Shown here piece by piece: positions 44,107 to 53,800 of a stretch of 64,000 bases of DNA (position 1 is the first letter of the stretch; each line of letters starts with the position of its first letter). The notes below the pieces were generated by a model. The model was not told the DNA's origin. It saw only the letters and a list, made by a program, of their open reading frames with translations, and did not search any database. This DNA comes from an uncultured Sphingobacteriales bacterium (GTDB lineage: Bacteria; Bacteroidota; Bacteroidia; Chitinophagales; Chitinophagaceae), in assembly GCA_937991535.1 (NCBI GenBank), contig CALKHN010000048.1, positions 16,436 through 80,435 on the forward strand, read 5' to 3'. The translations under genes were made by a program, and so were the position numbers.

Positions 44107-44867
44107 TTGGAATCAAATACCTTCTTTAGTATTTCGGATGTTCTTGCTACAGGATTTTTTCTGATCTCTTGTTCTTCCTGGGCTACCTGGTAAAAAATTC
44201 CGCTTAATGCTTTTTCTGTAACATACGCCGGAAGATCAGGATTTACTTTATTGGCTGAAAACTTGTTATACGCAGTAAAAACAGTAGTCCAGTATTTGGT
44301 GGCATCTACTTTTTCCAGTGATTTTTCTATTACGGGGCGAAAAGATGCAGTAAGCGCTGAAGTGGTTTTACCTTTCAGGTAATCGGTTGCTGCAAAATCT
44401 CCTCCCTTTAATATGCCTGCGGCGTCCTGTATGCTCATTTGTTTTATGGCATCTATGAAAATCGGGGCTGCAGATTTAGCCGCGTCTTCTGCGGCGCGGT
44501 TCATAGAAAGTATGGCCTCATCCACCTGGTTACCCAGGCCAATGGCTCTCAGTTTTTGCTCTGCTTTTTTAGCTTCTTCCGGCATTAATATTTTAATAGC
44601 GGCGTTGGCAAAATACCCATCTGCAGAAGACAGGTTTTTACCCGCCTTTTCCGCGCCAACAGTCAGGGCTTCTTTTAACCCTGCAGCAATATCATCAGTA
44701 CTTAATTTGCCACCTTTACCTAAAACATTGCTGAGCACATTGGCTGATGACGAGGAGGAATCTTTTTTATCGCCCAGCACTTTTTTGAGCAACTGGGCAT
44801 GAGCGGAAGATGAAATAAAAAGGAATACGATTGCTATCAGATAAAGAGACCCTTTATTAATTTTCAT
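44091..44867 (-). CDS. DUF4197 secreted protein
   Basis: A 258-residue protein with signal peptide (KGSLYLIAIVFLFISSSAHAQ), a Ser-rich linker, and the DUF4197 domain: LSTDDIAAGLKEALTVGAEKAGKNLSSADGYFANAAIKILMPEEA, AAEDAAKSAAPIFIDAIKQM and ILKGGDFAATDYLKGKT. The family is alpha-helical, periplasmic and of unknown function. A possible -7 box TATATTTG lies on the minus strand at 44891-44898. It is a stand-alone gene. Confidence 0.88.
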   Translation of the reverse strand: MKINKGSLYLIAIVFLFISSSAHAQLLKKVLGDKKDSSSSSANVLSNVLGKGGKLSTDDIAAGLKEALTVGAEKAGKNLSSADGYFANAAIKILMPEEAKKAEQKLRAIGLGNQVDEAILSMNRAAEDAAKSAAPIFIDAIKQMSIQDAAGILKGGDFAATDYLKGKTTSALTASFRPVIEKSLEKVDATKYWTTVFTAYNKFSANKVNPDLPAYVTEKALSGIFYQVAQEEQEIRKNPVARTSEILKKVFDSNYSKK

Positions 44868-45088
44868 AAGATGGATGTTAAAGGTGTGCGCAAATATACT
44901 ATACCCTGACAGTGACAGCCATAAAGAAATATTAAATTATATCCAATTCGGCTTTAAACCTGTGTTTCTCCCTTAGGCAGTGCCTTCAATAAACGGAAAA
45001 TTTGCAATAAAAGTATGATTAAACGGCATTGACACTGAGTTCCAGCTTGGTGCTTCTTTCCGGATTTCGGCCAACTGCCAATTTATTA

Positions 45089-45118
45089 TTGCGTTCCTGG
45101 TTCTTTCTTTTAGTTTTG
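45089..45118 (+). promoter_or_regulatory. promoter of truA
   Basis: TTG at 45089-45091 and TAGTTTTG at 45111-45118 are separated by 19 bases, matching the Bacteroidota consensus. The truA start is 26 bases downstream. Confidence 0.55.
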
Positions 45119-45144
45119 CGACTATCCGTTTAACTGATATTTTA

Positions 45145-45894
45145 ATGAAAAGATATTTTATAGAAGTAGCGTATATGGGAGCAGGATACGCCGGCTTCCA
45201 GATACAGGAAAATGCGGTTACCATACAATCGGAGATTCAAAAGGCAATGTCTGTTCTTTTTAAACAGGAGATATTACTTACAGGCTCGTCACGAACCGAT
45301 GCAGATGTGAATGCACTGCAGAATTTTTTTCATTTCGACCTTGAGCAATCCATACCCGGGCATTATATCTACAATCTCAATGCGATACTCCCCCCGGTTA
45401 TCGTAATAAACCGAATTATTCCCATGCAGGACAATGCACATTGCAGGTTCGATGCTATAAGCAGGGAATACATGTATTATGTATACAGAACTAAAAATCC
45501 TTTTCTGCGCGATAGGGCATATTATTTCCCCTACACAATTGATTTTGACCTTTTACAGAAGACCGCGACAGAAATACTGCGGCATTCTGATTTTAGAAGC
45601 TTTTCCAAACGCAATACACAGGTTAAGAATTTTATATGCAATATCCAGGAAAGCCGGTGGAAAATGGTGAATGATCATATGGTTTACCATGTAAAAGCCA
45701 ATCGTTTTTTGAGAGGTATGGTAAGAGGACTGGTTGGCACCATGCTGCAGGCAGGCAGAGGCAGGATAGACATAAATGTTTTTCGAAAAATTATTGAAGA
45801 CAGGGATTGCACCAAAGCAAATTTCGCAGTACCCGGCCACGGGCTATTCCTGGCAAAAGTAAATTACCCTCCCGGTTATCAAATAACACCTTAA
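45145..45894 (+). CDS. truA: tRNA pseudouridine synthase A
   Basis: A 249-residue TruA-family protein that would make pseudouridine at positions 38-40 of the tRNA anticodon stem. The start RYFIEVAYMGAGYAGFQIQ is typical. The catalytic loop reads GSSRTDADVNAL (47-58) with the nucleophile Asp52 present, but the usual RTDAGVHA has become RTDADVNA (Gly to Asp54, His to Asn56). The rest (HFDLEQSIPG, REYMYYVY, FRSFSKRN, FLRGMVRGLVGTML) is normal. Activity is likely but the loop changes are unusual. Confidence 0.88.
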   Translation: MKRYFIEVAYMGAGYAGFQIQENAVTIQSEIQKAMSVLFKQEILLTGSSRTDADVNALQNFFHFDLEQSIPGHYIYNLNAILPPVIVINRIIPMQDNAHCRFDAISREYMYYVYRTKNPFLRDRAYYFPYTIDFDLLQKTATEILRHSDFRSFSKRNTQVKNFICNIQESRWKMVNDHMVYHVKANRFLRGMVRGLVGTMLQAGRGRIDINVFRKIIEDRDCTKANFAVPGHGLFLAKVNYPPGYQITP

Positions 45895-45936
45895 GCAGTG
45901 GCGCGATAGCCAGGCAGCGGGTTACATTTCTCCCCA

Positions 45937-46860
45937 CTAATTATTCGTTCCTGCACCCACGGCATAGTGTTTTTCCAGCCAGCCAATCATACCGGAGAAT
46001 ACATCTGCGGCTATGGTTGCCCGTAATTCATGCTTTTCACCGGGGTATAATTTTAGCAGCGACGGAATACCCGACTGTTGTAATTTTTTGTATAATTTTT
46101 CAGACTGACCAACGGGAACCAGTTCATCGGCTGTGCCGTGAAATAAAATGGTGGGAACTCCTGTTTTTGGGCTGAGATGGTGATATGGACTGGCCTGCTT
46201 TACAATCTTTGCCGCCGTGTCGGGTGTTCCAAGAAAATTGATGATGATGTCGTTGCTTTCCATTCCCGGTTTGCGCACTGTTTCATCCGACAGGTCTGTG
46301 GGACCAAAAATATCCACAACCGCCCTCACCTGCTTTACACTATCATAGCCATAAGCATACAACATGGCAAGGTGAGCGCCGGCGCTGGCGCCAATTAATG
46401 CAAAGCTATTGCCATCATATTTATATTCACCGGCATTAGCCGAAATAAATGCCAGTGCTTTTTGTATGTCTTCTATTTGTGCCGGAAAAGTATTTTTTCC
46501 ATCCTTTACCAAACGATAATTTAAGGATGCCAAAGCATATTTACGTTTGCCTACCAGTTCTTCAATCAATGGTTTTGGAAATTCGGTTTTATCACCCCGA
46601 ACCCAGCTTCCGCCATGAATATAGATGATCACTTTGGTATTGTGGTTGCGGTCATCCGGTAAATAGGCATCAAGAAGTTGATAATGGTTATTTGAATCAC
46701 CGTACTGTACATCCGGCATTTCGGTATACGACTGATGCCTGATAAAAGTTCCGTGCTTTATTTTGCTGCCCGTTAACGAAACGGCATGTTCGTTGTGGTA
46801 GGACGTTAATAAAGCGGAAGTAAAAATAACAAACGCACAGAGGTACTGACCGATCTGCAT
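45937..46860 (-). CDS. alpha/beta-hydrolase esterase (BD-FAE type)
   Basis: A 307-residue alpha/beta hydrolase with an N-terminal hydrophobic anchor or signal (QYLCAFVIFTSALL). Motifs are IYIHGGSWVRGDK (oxyanion HGG), ALIGASAGAHLAMLYAYG (nucleophile Ser in GASAG), HGTADELVPVGQSEKL (Asp) and GEKHELRAT (His). The pattern is that of BD-FAE-like carboxylesterases acting on acyl or feruloyl esters; the substrate is open. The ATG at 46860 is preferred over a TTG seven codons earlier. Confidence 0.85.
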   Translation of the reverse strand: MQIGQYLCAFVIFTSALLTSYHNEHAVSLTGSKIKHGTFIRHQSYTEMPDVQYGDSNNHYQLLDAYLPDDRNHNTKVIIYIHGGSWVRGDKTEFPKPLIEELVGKRKYALASLNYRLVKDGKNTFPAQIEDIQKALAFISANAGEYKYDGNSFALIGASAGAHLAMLYAYGYDSVKQVRAVVDIFGPTDLSDETVRKPGMESNDIIINFLGTPDTAAKIVKQASPYHHLSPKTGVPTILFHGTADELVPVGQSEKLYKKLQQSGIPSLLKLYPGEKHELRATIAADVFSGMIGWLEKHYAVGAGTNN

Positions 46861-47032
46861 TGCAAGTTTTTTATCTGTCAAAAAGGGCTATAGCATCTTC
46901 AATCTAAAGAAAATACAATAAATAATGCGTGAGTTTTTCCTTTTTTTACCCACAATCTGCCGTATTCTCCCGGCGCTCCCTGTAACGTACGAATACTGGT
47001 CGTCTGCAATTCATTTACCTCCATATATCTCC

Positions 47033-48925
47033 TTATTTCCACCAGCCGTTCCCCGGTATGAACCTCCTTTCAATGCCCGGCCCGCTATAATATAATTCTA
47101 AAAAAGCCCTGTTCTTCCGGCTGTTGTAATACTCGATTTTTACAGGATGATAGCCTTTCTCCAGGTAAATTTCCCCTGAATAATTGATCTCGCGGTCTTT
47201 TTCATCGAACAACAATTTATCATGTATGTGCAATCGCAAGCGATGGTCCGCGTGCCCGTCAAATACATAGTATCCCGAAGCAGGAGCATATATGTATCCT
47301 GTAAATACAGCTCCCCAGAATTGTTCCTGGTGAGGGATATTATTCAAATCAGGATTTATGCTTGTTCCGGTTTTTGCGAACCGAACTGTATCAAAATACA
47401 TATTGTCTTCATCGGCTATCTTTCCGGTAAAATACCCGTAATGTAATCCTGCAGTTATATTTTTGGGTTTGACAGCCTTATACTGTTTTTCTTTCTTAAA
47501 GTAAAAAGTGCTGGCGCGGCTTTTGCCAAAAACATTAAAGGCAGCAGTTTTAATTTGGGTCGTTTTGCCCAGTATAATATTGTCTTTATACAACAAGCTG
47601 TTTCTTGCAGGCTCGGTATTGTCAATAGTGTAAAAAATGGAATCTGTACTATTTGCGGCTAACAGTTTTACATGCATTGTATCTGCAAATAATCTTTTAT
47701 TCGTATGGGCTACCGGAGCAGCCGGTGTAAGATTTTTGATAAACTCCTTTCTGCTCTTATTCAATACAAACTGATCAAACAAGGTTCCGTTTTCATCAAT
47801 GGCCTGAAATTGCAACAGGTTCTGATTGATGGTTATGTAGCCAAAATGGTGAACGGTTCGCAGCGTATTTGTAAACCATGAGCGGGTGGGTGCCGGGTTT
47901 TCCAGGCCGCCGCCTGATCCTCCTACGTTAAGGTACAGCACACCATTTTCATTCACTGTTTTGTTTTTGAAGATCGGCCAGGTGCGTTCATAAGTATGAA
48001 TATGGCCGTAGAATACTATATCAACACCATATTTTTCATACAACGGAACCAATGATCTTACTTCATCATCGCCCAATGCCGAACGTCCGTAATAGGTATT
48101 GCCAAAATCATCATCATCTGAAGAAAAAGGAGGATGATGATGTACTACAAACTTCCAGTAAGCAGTTGATCTTGCCAGGGCCATTTCTACGGCATTATAC
48201 ATATCTGTTCCTTCTTCCTGGTACTGATCGGTATCAATCATAAAAAATTCAGCGTTGCCATATTTAAAAGCATAAAAATAGGGCTGCGGCACATACATGT
48301 ATTGATAATAATACGCCGCGTCATGTTCATGATTTCCGGGAATAGAGAAGATGGGAATCGTTTTCATAAATAAATTTCCCTGCCCCAGGAATTCATTCAC
48401 CCAATCATCTTTCATATAGCCAAGATCAACCAAATCGCCGGCATGTATGGCAAAATGGGGTCGTTGCCGGTAAGCCTGTGTACTCACTCTTTCCCATGCT
48501 TTCGGATCTTTCCGGTCGTTCTGCGAATCGCTGAAAACCGCGAAAGCAAAGGCAGTGCTGTCTTTTACAGCCGTTTGAAATGTGCCCACGGGTGAAGCAA
48601 GTGTGTCACCGCCGGGCAAAACCGCAATGGCCCTGTAAAAATAATTTACAGCCGGTTCCAGCCCTGTTAGTTCAATATGATGCATTAAGCTTTTGACCTC
48701 CGAAGTTTTATGGAGCGCAAGCGAAGGTGATCGGGCATTCAGTTCGGCCGGGCTATACGCCACATAGCTTGTGCAACTGTCTGAGGTTTCCCATAAAATG
48801 CGAATACTGTTTTGCGTAGCATACTGCAAATAGGGCTGAACAATAAAGCGTGGTTTTTCCTGTTGGGCGAACGCAATGCCAAGAGAGAAAGATGAAAAGA
48901 GAAAGGAAAGAAAGAAGTTTTTCAT
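47033..48925 (-). CDS. exported purple-acid-phosphatase-like enzyme with PA14 domain
   Basis: A 630-residue protein: signal peptide MKNFFLSFLFSSFSLGIAFAQ, a fibronectin-like N-terminal domain, a metallophosphoesterase domain with the metal motifs AVFSDSQND, HAGDLVDLG, PGNHEHD, VHHHPPFSSD and YGHIHTYERTWP, a chitobiase-C-like region (SIFYTIDNTEP), and a C-terminal PA14-type domain (FTGYIYAPASGYYVFDGHADHRLRLHI). PA14 often binds glycans. It lies downstream of SusD on the same strand, past a hairpin, and may act on the ligand of the SusCD pair. Confidence 0.87.
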   Translation of the reverse strand: MKNFFLSFLFSSFSLGIAFAQQEKPRFIVQPYLQYATQNSIRILWETSDSCTSYVAYSPAELNARSPSLALHKTSEVKSLMHHIELTGLEPAVNYFYRAIAVLPGGDTLASPVGTFQTAVKDSTAFAFAVFSDSQNDRKDPKAWERVSTQAYRQRPHFAIHAGDLVDLGYMKDDWVNEFLGQGNLFMKTIPIFSIPGNHEHDAAYYYQYMYVPQPYFYAFKYGNAEFFMIDTDQYQEEGTDMYNAVEMALARSTAYWKFVVHHHPPFSSDDDDFGNTYYGRSALGDDEVRSLVPLYEKYGVDIVFYGHIHTYERTWPIFKNKTVNENGVLYLNVGGSGGGLENPAPTRSWFTNTLRTVHHFGYITINQNLLQFQAIDENGTLFDQFVLNKSRKEFIKNLTPAAPVAHTNKRLFADTMHVKLLAANSTDSIFYTIDNTEPARNSLLYKDNIILGKTTQIKTAAFNVFGKSRASTFYFKKEKQYKAVKPKNITAGLHYGYFTGKIADEDNMYFDTVRFAKTGTSINPDLNNIPHQEQFWGAVFTGYIYAPASGYYVFDGHADHRLRLHIHDKLLFDEKDREINYSGEIYLEKGYHPVKIEYYNSRKNRAFLELYYSGPGIERRFIPGNGWWK

Positions 48926-48986
48926 ACTTAAAAAGTAGAATTGAGTGGTTGCTTTGCTTAACGGGATGCGCAAAACTGGAAAAATG

Positions 48987-49039
48987 AAAAACCTGTAAGG
49001 TTAGCGAAACTTTGCAGTGATGCGGGCCTTACAGGTTTT
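48987..49039. repeat. AAAACCTGTAAGG inverted repeat between SusD and phosphatase genes
   Basis: AAAACCTGTAAGG (48988-49000) pairs perfectly with CCTTACAGGTTTT (49027-49039) across a 26-base loop. It is the same family as 15642-15694; both loops contain a CTTTG..GATGC-like core. It could end the SusCD transcript before the phosphatase gene. Confidence 0.6.
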
Positions 49040-49060
49040 ATTGATTATTGAAAACAATCA

Positions 49061-50797
49061 CTATTGCAATATCCACATCCTGGCAGAGGCAAGGTCCTTA
49101 CCTCCCATTGCAGCTACGGCAGCGTCGTATTGTTCTTTATTGTTGCTTGATTCATCTAATGGGTACAGGTACCGCATGGGATATTCGTATGTGGAAAATG
49201 ATTTAACTATTTTGCCAACAAACCCAGGCTTGCCGGTTCTCCTGTAGTCAGTATATGCTTCTGTGTGATTGGTCATAAGCATAGACAGCCATTTCTGGGT
49301 AGCGATTTTATCAAGATCAGCCGCGGAGCCATCCAATGCTACAGCAGGCTTTGCATAGTAGTCGCTGAAATTGTCTACTATTTTGTTGGAGCCGATATGG
49401 GTAGCCGGTTTTGTTCCGTTTTCAATCTGCCACCTTTCGAACGACAACCTTATTCCATTTTCGTAATAATCTTTAGTAGTTCCCGCAGATATCCATCCCT
49501 TCTGACGCGCTTCAGCAAGAAGGAGCATCATTTCGCTTGCTTCCATGATCACTCCTTTGAGACTGGGACCGCTGGTTCCTGCCATCAGTGCTGAAAGCCC
49601 AGTAATACGGCGGTTGTCGTAAAAGCTATTGGTTCCGGGAAGACTGGTGGAGCTCGCATACTGTGTTTGCACGTTTATCGGGTTTGGAGCTCCTACCCAT
49701 TTGGCATCCAGGGGATAGGGCACTGATATAACATTACCATCCAGGTCTCTTCCCGATGCTGCTATTTCCGAAGGTTCATAAAGTGAAGAAGGGTAGTAGG
49801 TGATATTATACGTATATCCATTGATCTTGATGTCTTCGCTGGATTCTGTGCTCTTGGCCGATATCGGTGAAAGTGCCGGGGCAAAGATCACATACATGCG
49901 CGGGTCGTCGAGTGCCACCATCTGGTCAATCAGATATTTGGAAGGCTTCTGTTCGGTAAAGTCGTTACCGGTTCCCCAGTTTCTTTGCAGGTACCATGAT
50001 TCCCGCTGGCTAACGCCTGAAAATTCAAGTCCTGCATTATCGGCTACAGCCGACATATAGTTGTTGCCGCTGGCAATCGCCTGCATTTCGGCACTCAGGT
50101 CCTTCCCGGCTTTCTTAAATGCCTCATAAGAGTGTACCATGAACCTGAATTTCAGGGAATTGGCAAATTTTATCCATTTGGCCCTGTCTCCTTTGAACAA
50201 TAGGTCATGATCGGCTGGTAAACCCTTGCTGCCGGGATTCGATAAAATAGAGACAGCCTCATCAAGCAGGGTAAACATCTGCTCATATACTTCTTTCTGG
50301 GAATCGAATTTGGGAAACAATCCGCCGGATCTTCCCTCCATAGCCTCACTGAAAGGAATGTCTCCGTATTTTTCGGTAAGAGCCCCGCCTACAACGCATT
50401 TCAGGATGTTAGCGGCTGCTACATTCGCCATGTTATCTTCCTCAGTTGCCAGCGAAGTAACCGCTTTCAGCGTTCTCAACTGCTGAATATAAGGGTTGGT
50501 ACCCTGGAAATCCCAGTTTTGAGCAGCGTTGGTATAAATCGTAGCGGCCTGCGAACCACCGTTGTAACATTCCAGAAAGTACAGGTTTGCTTCTTCTACC
50601 GGCTCATCAATTACTCCTTTGCCATACTGGTATGCAACATCTACAATAGCCGTGGTAAGCTGGTATCGTGAATAAGTGAAGTAGTTAACGTTGAATGAGG
50701 TTTCCCGTTCGCCCATTCGCAGTTGGTCCTTACTGCAGGATACACCGGCAAGTACCAGTGATCCAAGCATAATATATTTTATTGATTTCATTGTCAT
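49061..50797 (-). CDS. SusD/RagB-family outer-membrane lipoprotein
   Basis: A 578-residue SusD-like nutrient-binding lipoprotein. The signal MKSIKYIMLGSLVLAGVSC puts the lipid on the cysteine at residue 21 from the first Met. SusD-type helices with TPR-like spacing follow, with the recognisable NILKCVVGGALTEKYGDIPFSEAM and ASEMMLLLAEARQKGW blocks. It covers the partner SusC from above. It lies 31 bases after SusC in the same operon. Confidence 0.9.
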   Translation of the reverse strand: MTMKSIKYIMLGSLVLAGVSCSKDQLRMGERETSFNVNYFTYSRYQLTTAIVDVAYQYGKGVIDEPVEEANLYFLECYNGGSQAATIYTNAAQNWDFQGTNPYIQQLRTLKAVTSLATEEDNMANVAAANILKCVVGGALTEKYGDIPFSEAMEGRSGGLFPKFDSQKEVYEQMFTLLDEAVSILSNPGSKGLPADHDLLFKGDRAKWIKFANSLKFRFMVHSYEAFKKAGKDLSAEMQAIASGNNYMSAVADNAGLEFSGVSQRESWYLQRNWGTGNDFTEQKPSKYLIDQMVALDDPRMYVIFAPALSPISAKSTESSEDIKINGYTYNITYYPSSLYEPSEIAASGRDLDGNVISVPYPLDAKWVGAPNPINVQTQYASSTSLPGTNSFYDNRRITGLSALMAGTSGPSLKGVIMEASEMMLLLAEARQKGWISAGTTKDYYENGIRLSFERWQIENGTKPATHIGSNKIVDNFSDYYAKPAVALDGSAADLDKIATQKWLSMLMTNHTEAYTDYRRTGKPGFVGKIVKSFSTYEYPMRYLYPLDESSNNKEQYDAAVAAMGGKDLASARMWILQ

Positions 50798-50828
50798 AAT
50801 ATTCGGTTTACAAATTATTTGATCACTG

Positions 50829-53800
50829 CTAAAAGTTAACGTTAAGCCTTATGCCCATTGTGCGGATGGGTGGTAGTCCGAAGTCTGCCACACCCATGCC
50901 TCTAACGCCATCATAGAAAGCCGTTTCCGGATCTTCTTTCATTTTGTTTTTCGCCCAGAACATTACGTTCTTCGCAAAAGCAGTGATAGAAATATCCTGG
51001 CAACGCAGCTTCTGCGCCAGCGGCCTGTTAAACGCATAAGTGAGGTTGATCTCTTTGAGCTTGAAGGAAGTAGCATCATGCGTTCTGAACTGGGCGCCCG
51101 ACCACAACTCCTGGCCTTCCATGTTATAAGGATTCAAAATGAGCGTTTTGGTCAGATCATCACCATTCCTGATATAATCCGCGTCTGAGAGGCTCAACTT
51201 TTCTTCCGGAGTCATCTGAGACTGGTCAACATTGGGGTTAATGAATACCGCGTTCCAGTAGCCGAAGTAGCGCGGGTCGCCATTGTACATGGTCATAAGT
51301 TCCTGCATTTTTTCCCTGTAGTTTTCAAAGCCAGGTTCGGTGAACATGTCATCAGGGTTCGGCATGCTGGGCAAACCACCGGCAAAACGACCGCCTGTCC
51401 AGTACTCGTTGTATTTATCGCCATAGAGTGCCATAATGTCTGCCATACCATCATCAATCATGATCTTCTGGGTTTCGGAAATAAACACGCCGCCTTGTCT
51501 ATAGCTGGCAACAATATTGAGCCGGAAGTTTTTGTACCTGGCATCAGCAACAAATCCATAGATTGCTTTGGGATTCATGTTGCCTAAATACCCGTTCTTC
51601 CGGATATAATCTGTAGTGGTAACCGCTTCTTCAATGATACCGTCAATACCGGTCAGCATCATACCTGCATATTTGCCGGATTGAACATAACCAATCGGCT
51701 GACGCGCATACATGTCTCCTACGCGGGAACCTTTGAATAAAGCGAGGCTGGATGCACCATCATAGTTATAGAATCTCTCTGAGAAGCGGGGATCCAAATC
51801 ATTGATAACAGATTTGAAAGTACTGATATTGCCGGTGAGATTTACCTGCCAGTCTTTTGTGCGTATAGGCGTTACCGTTAATGCCGCTTCAATACCGGTA
51901 GATTTCACCGCACCCATATTGGTAAGTATTGAGCTGAATCCGGAAGACGTTACAACCGGCAGGGTCTGGATTTGGTTGATATGATTTTTTGAGTAAATGG
52001 TAAATTCTCCCGATATGCGGCTATCAAGCGCCCTGAAGTCTATACCAGCTTCTTTGGTTACGTTCAGTTCCGGTAGGATATTTGCATCAACCGGATTACC
52101 ACCAATGGTTCCCATAGCCACGCCGTTCCATGTATTTCCTGAAATGCCGTAGCTGTCTAAGTTAACAGGTCGTCCAATACCATACCCGGTTTCTGCATAG
52201 CCCCCTCTTAGTTTGAGGAAGTTAAACACATTACCCATATCAAAGGTTTCGGATGCTATCCAGCTTAAGGATGCACCGGGGTAGAAATGGTTATCCTTTT
52301 CATGGGCCAGTATACCTACCCAGTCATTACGGCCCGACAGCTCTAAGTAAACCATATTTTGCCATCCAATGCTGGCAGTGGCATAAGCGCCGTAGTTGCG
52401 ACTGGGGTAATCTCTGTTGAAATACGCAGCCTGCCGTACCGCCGCAGGCAACGAATTAAAGGTAAATGAGTTGGGTGTTGCCAATATCTCGCCGCCAAAT
52501 CCGGAGCTGTTGGCTTCGCTGTAGTTAAACGAAAAGCCTCCCAAAGCGTCAAGTGATAGTTTGTTGCCAAGAAAACGCTTGTTGTAAGAAAGCAACATGT
52601 CATTTCTTACATTGAGATTGTTGCTGTGTCGTTGTTCGTATATGCCTTGCGGTCTGCGTTCTGCATCCCATGGGCTTTTTCTTTCAAACGCAAAGTTTTC
52701 ATGGCTGATGCCTGAGCGCAGAGTAAGCAGGAAAGGCTGACCTATTTTATAATCCAGTTGTACTTTTCCGAAAAATACGTCTTTGGTATAGGTTCTGATG
52801 ATGTTTTCAGCTGCAAAATAAGGCCCATTTTTGCCAACTGCGTTGTACCTGAGACGATTTTCTCCTGGTCTTTTCAGATAGGGGGTGTTTTGATATTGTC
52901 CTTCCCAGTCGGTGATCCAGGGGTCGGCCTTATCCCATTCCGACATTTTGGGCATATTGATCGGCATAGACATGGCGTGGGCCAGTGGGTTATCTTCTCT
53001 TTTATCCTGAACGTGCGACTGGTTGGGCACAAAGGTATGCGACCATGATGCCTGAGAAGTAACTGAAAGCCTGTCGTTTATATTGTATTTAGCATCAAAG
53101 GAAACGCTGTTCCGGGTTGTTTTGTTGCCAGGTATTACGGCATTGTGTACCAGGTTGCCGAGATTGAGCCGGTAGTTCCCCTTTTCATAGTTGCCGGTTA
53201 CAGCTACGTTGTTGTCGGTCATCACCCCTGTTCTCAGGAATGCCAATAGCGGATTTTTATCTCCACGGGCTTCCAGCACCGATTCTTCCCATTCCTGTGT
53301 AAGGATATTCCACCTCCATACAGGTTCAGTGTTGTTTATCTTGTCATCTATTGCCCAGCCAAGTCCCTTTTTATCTTCGGTTAATGGGCTTCCGTCTTCA
53401 TCACCCTGGAAAAATCTTCTTTGCACCGGAGGGGCACTATAAGCCTGGTCGAAAGAAGTAGCGCTGCTTACCGAAATGCCTAGTCCTTTTTTAGCTCCGG
53501 CACCCGATTTGGTGGTGATCAGGATCACGCCATTACCAGCCTGGGATCCGTAAAGCGCAGCAGCGCTGGCGCCTTTCAGTACAGAAATGCTCTCAATATC
53601 GTTAGGGTTAAGGGAGGAGATAAAGTTGCCTGCATCAATACCTGCGGTGGCTCCAACGGTGTTGGAACCCAATTGTACGCCATTCAGCACGATCAGGGGC
53701 TGGGTTTCATTGTTTATATTGCTTGCCCCCATTATACCTTTCAATGAAGTAGCGCCGCGGATGTTAAACATCACAGAGGAAGTTGGAGATGAGGTAACGC

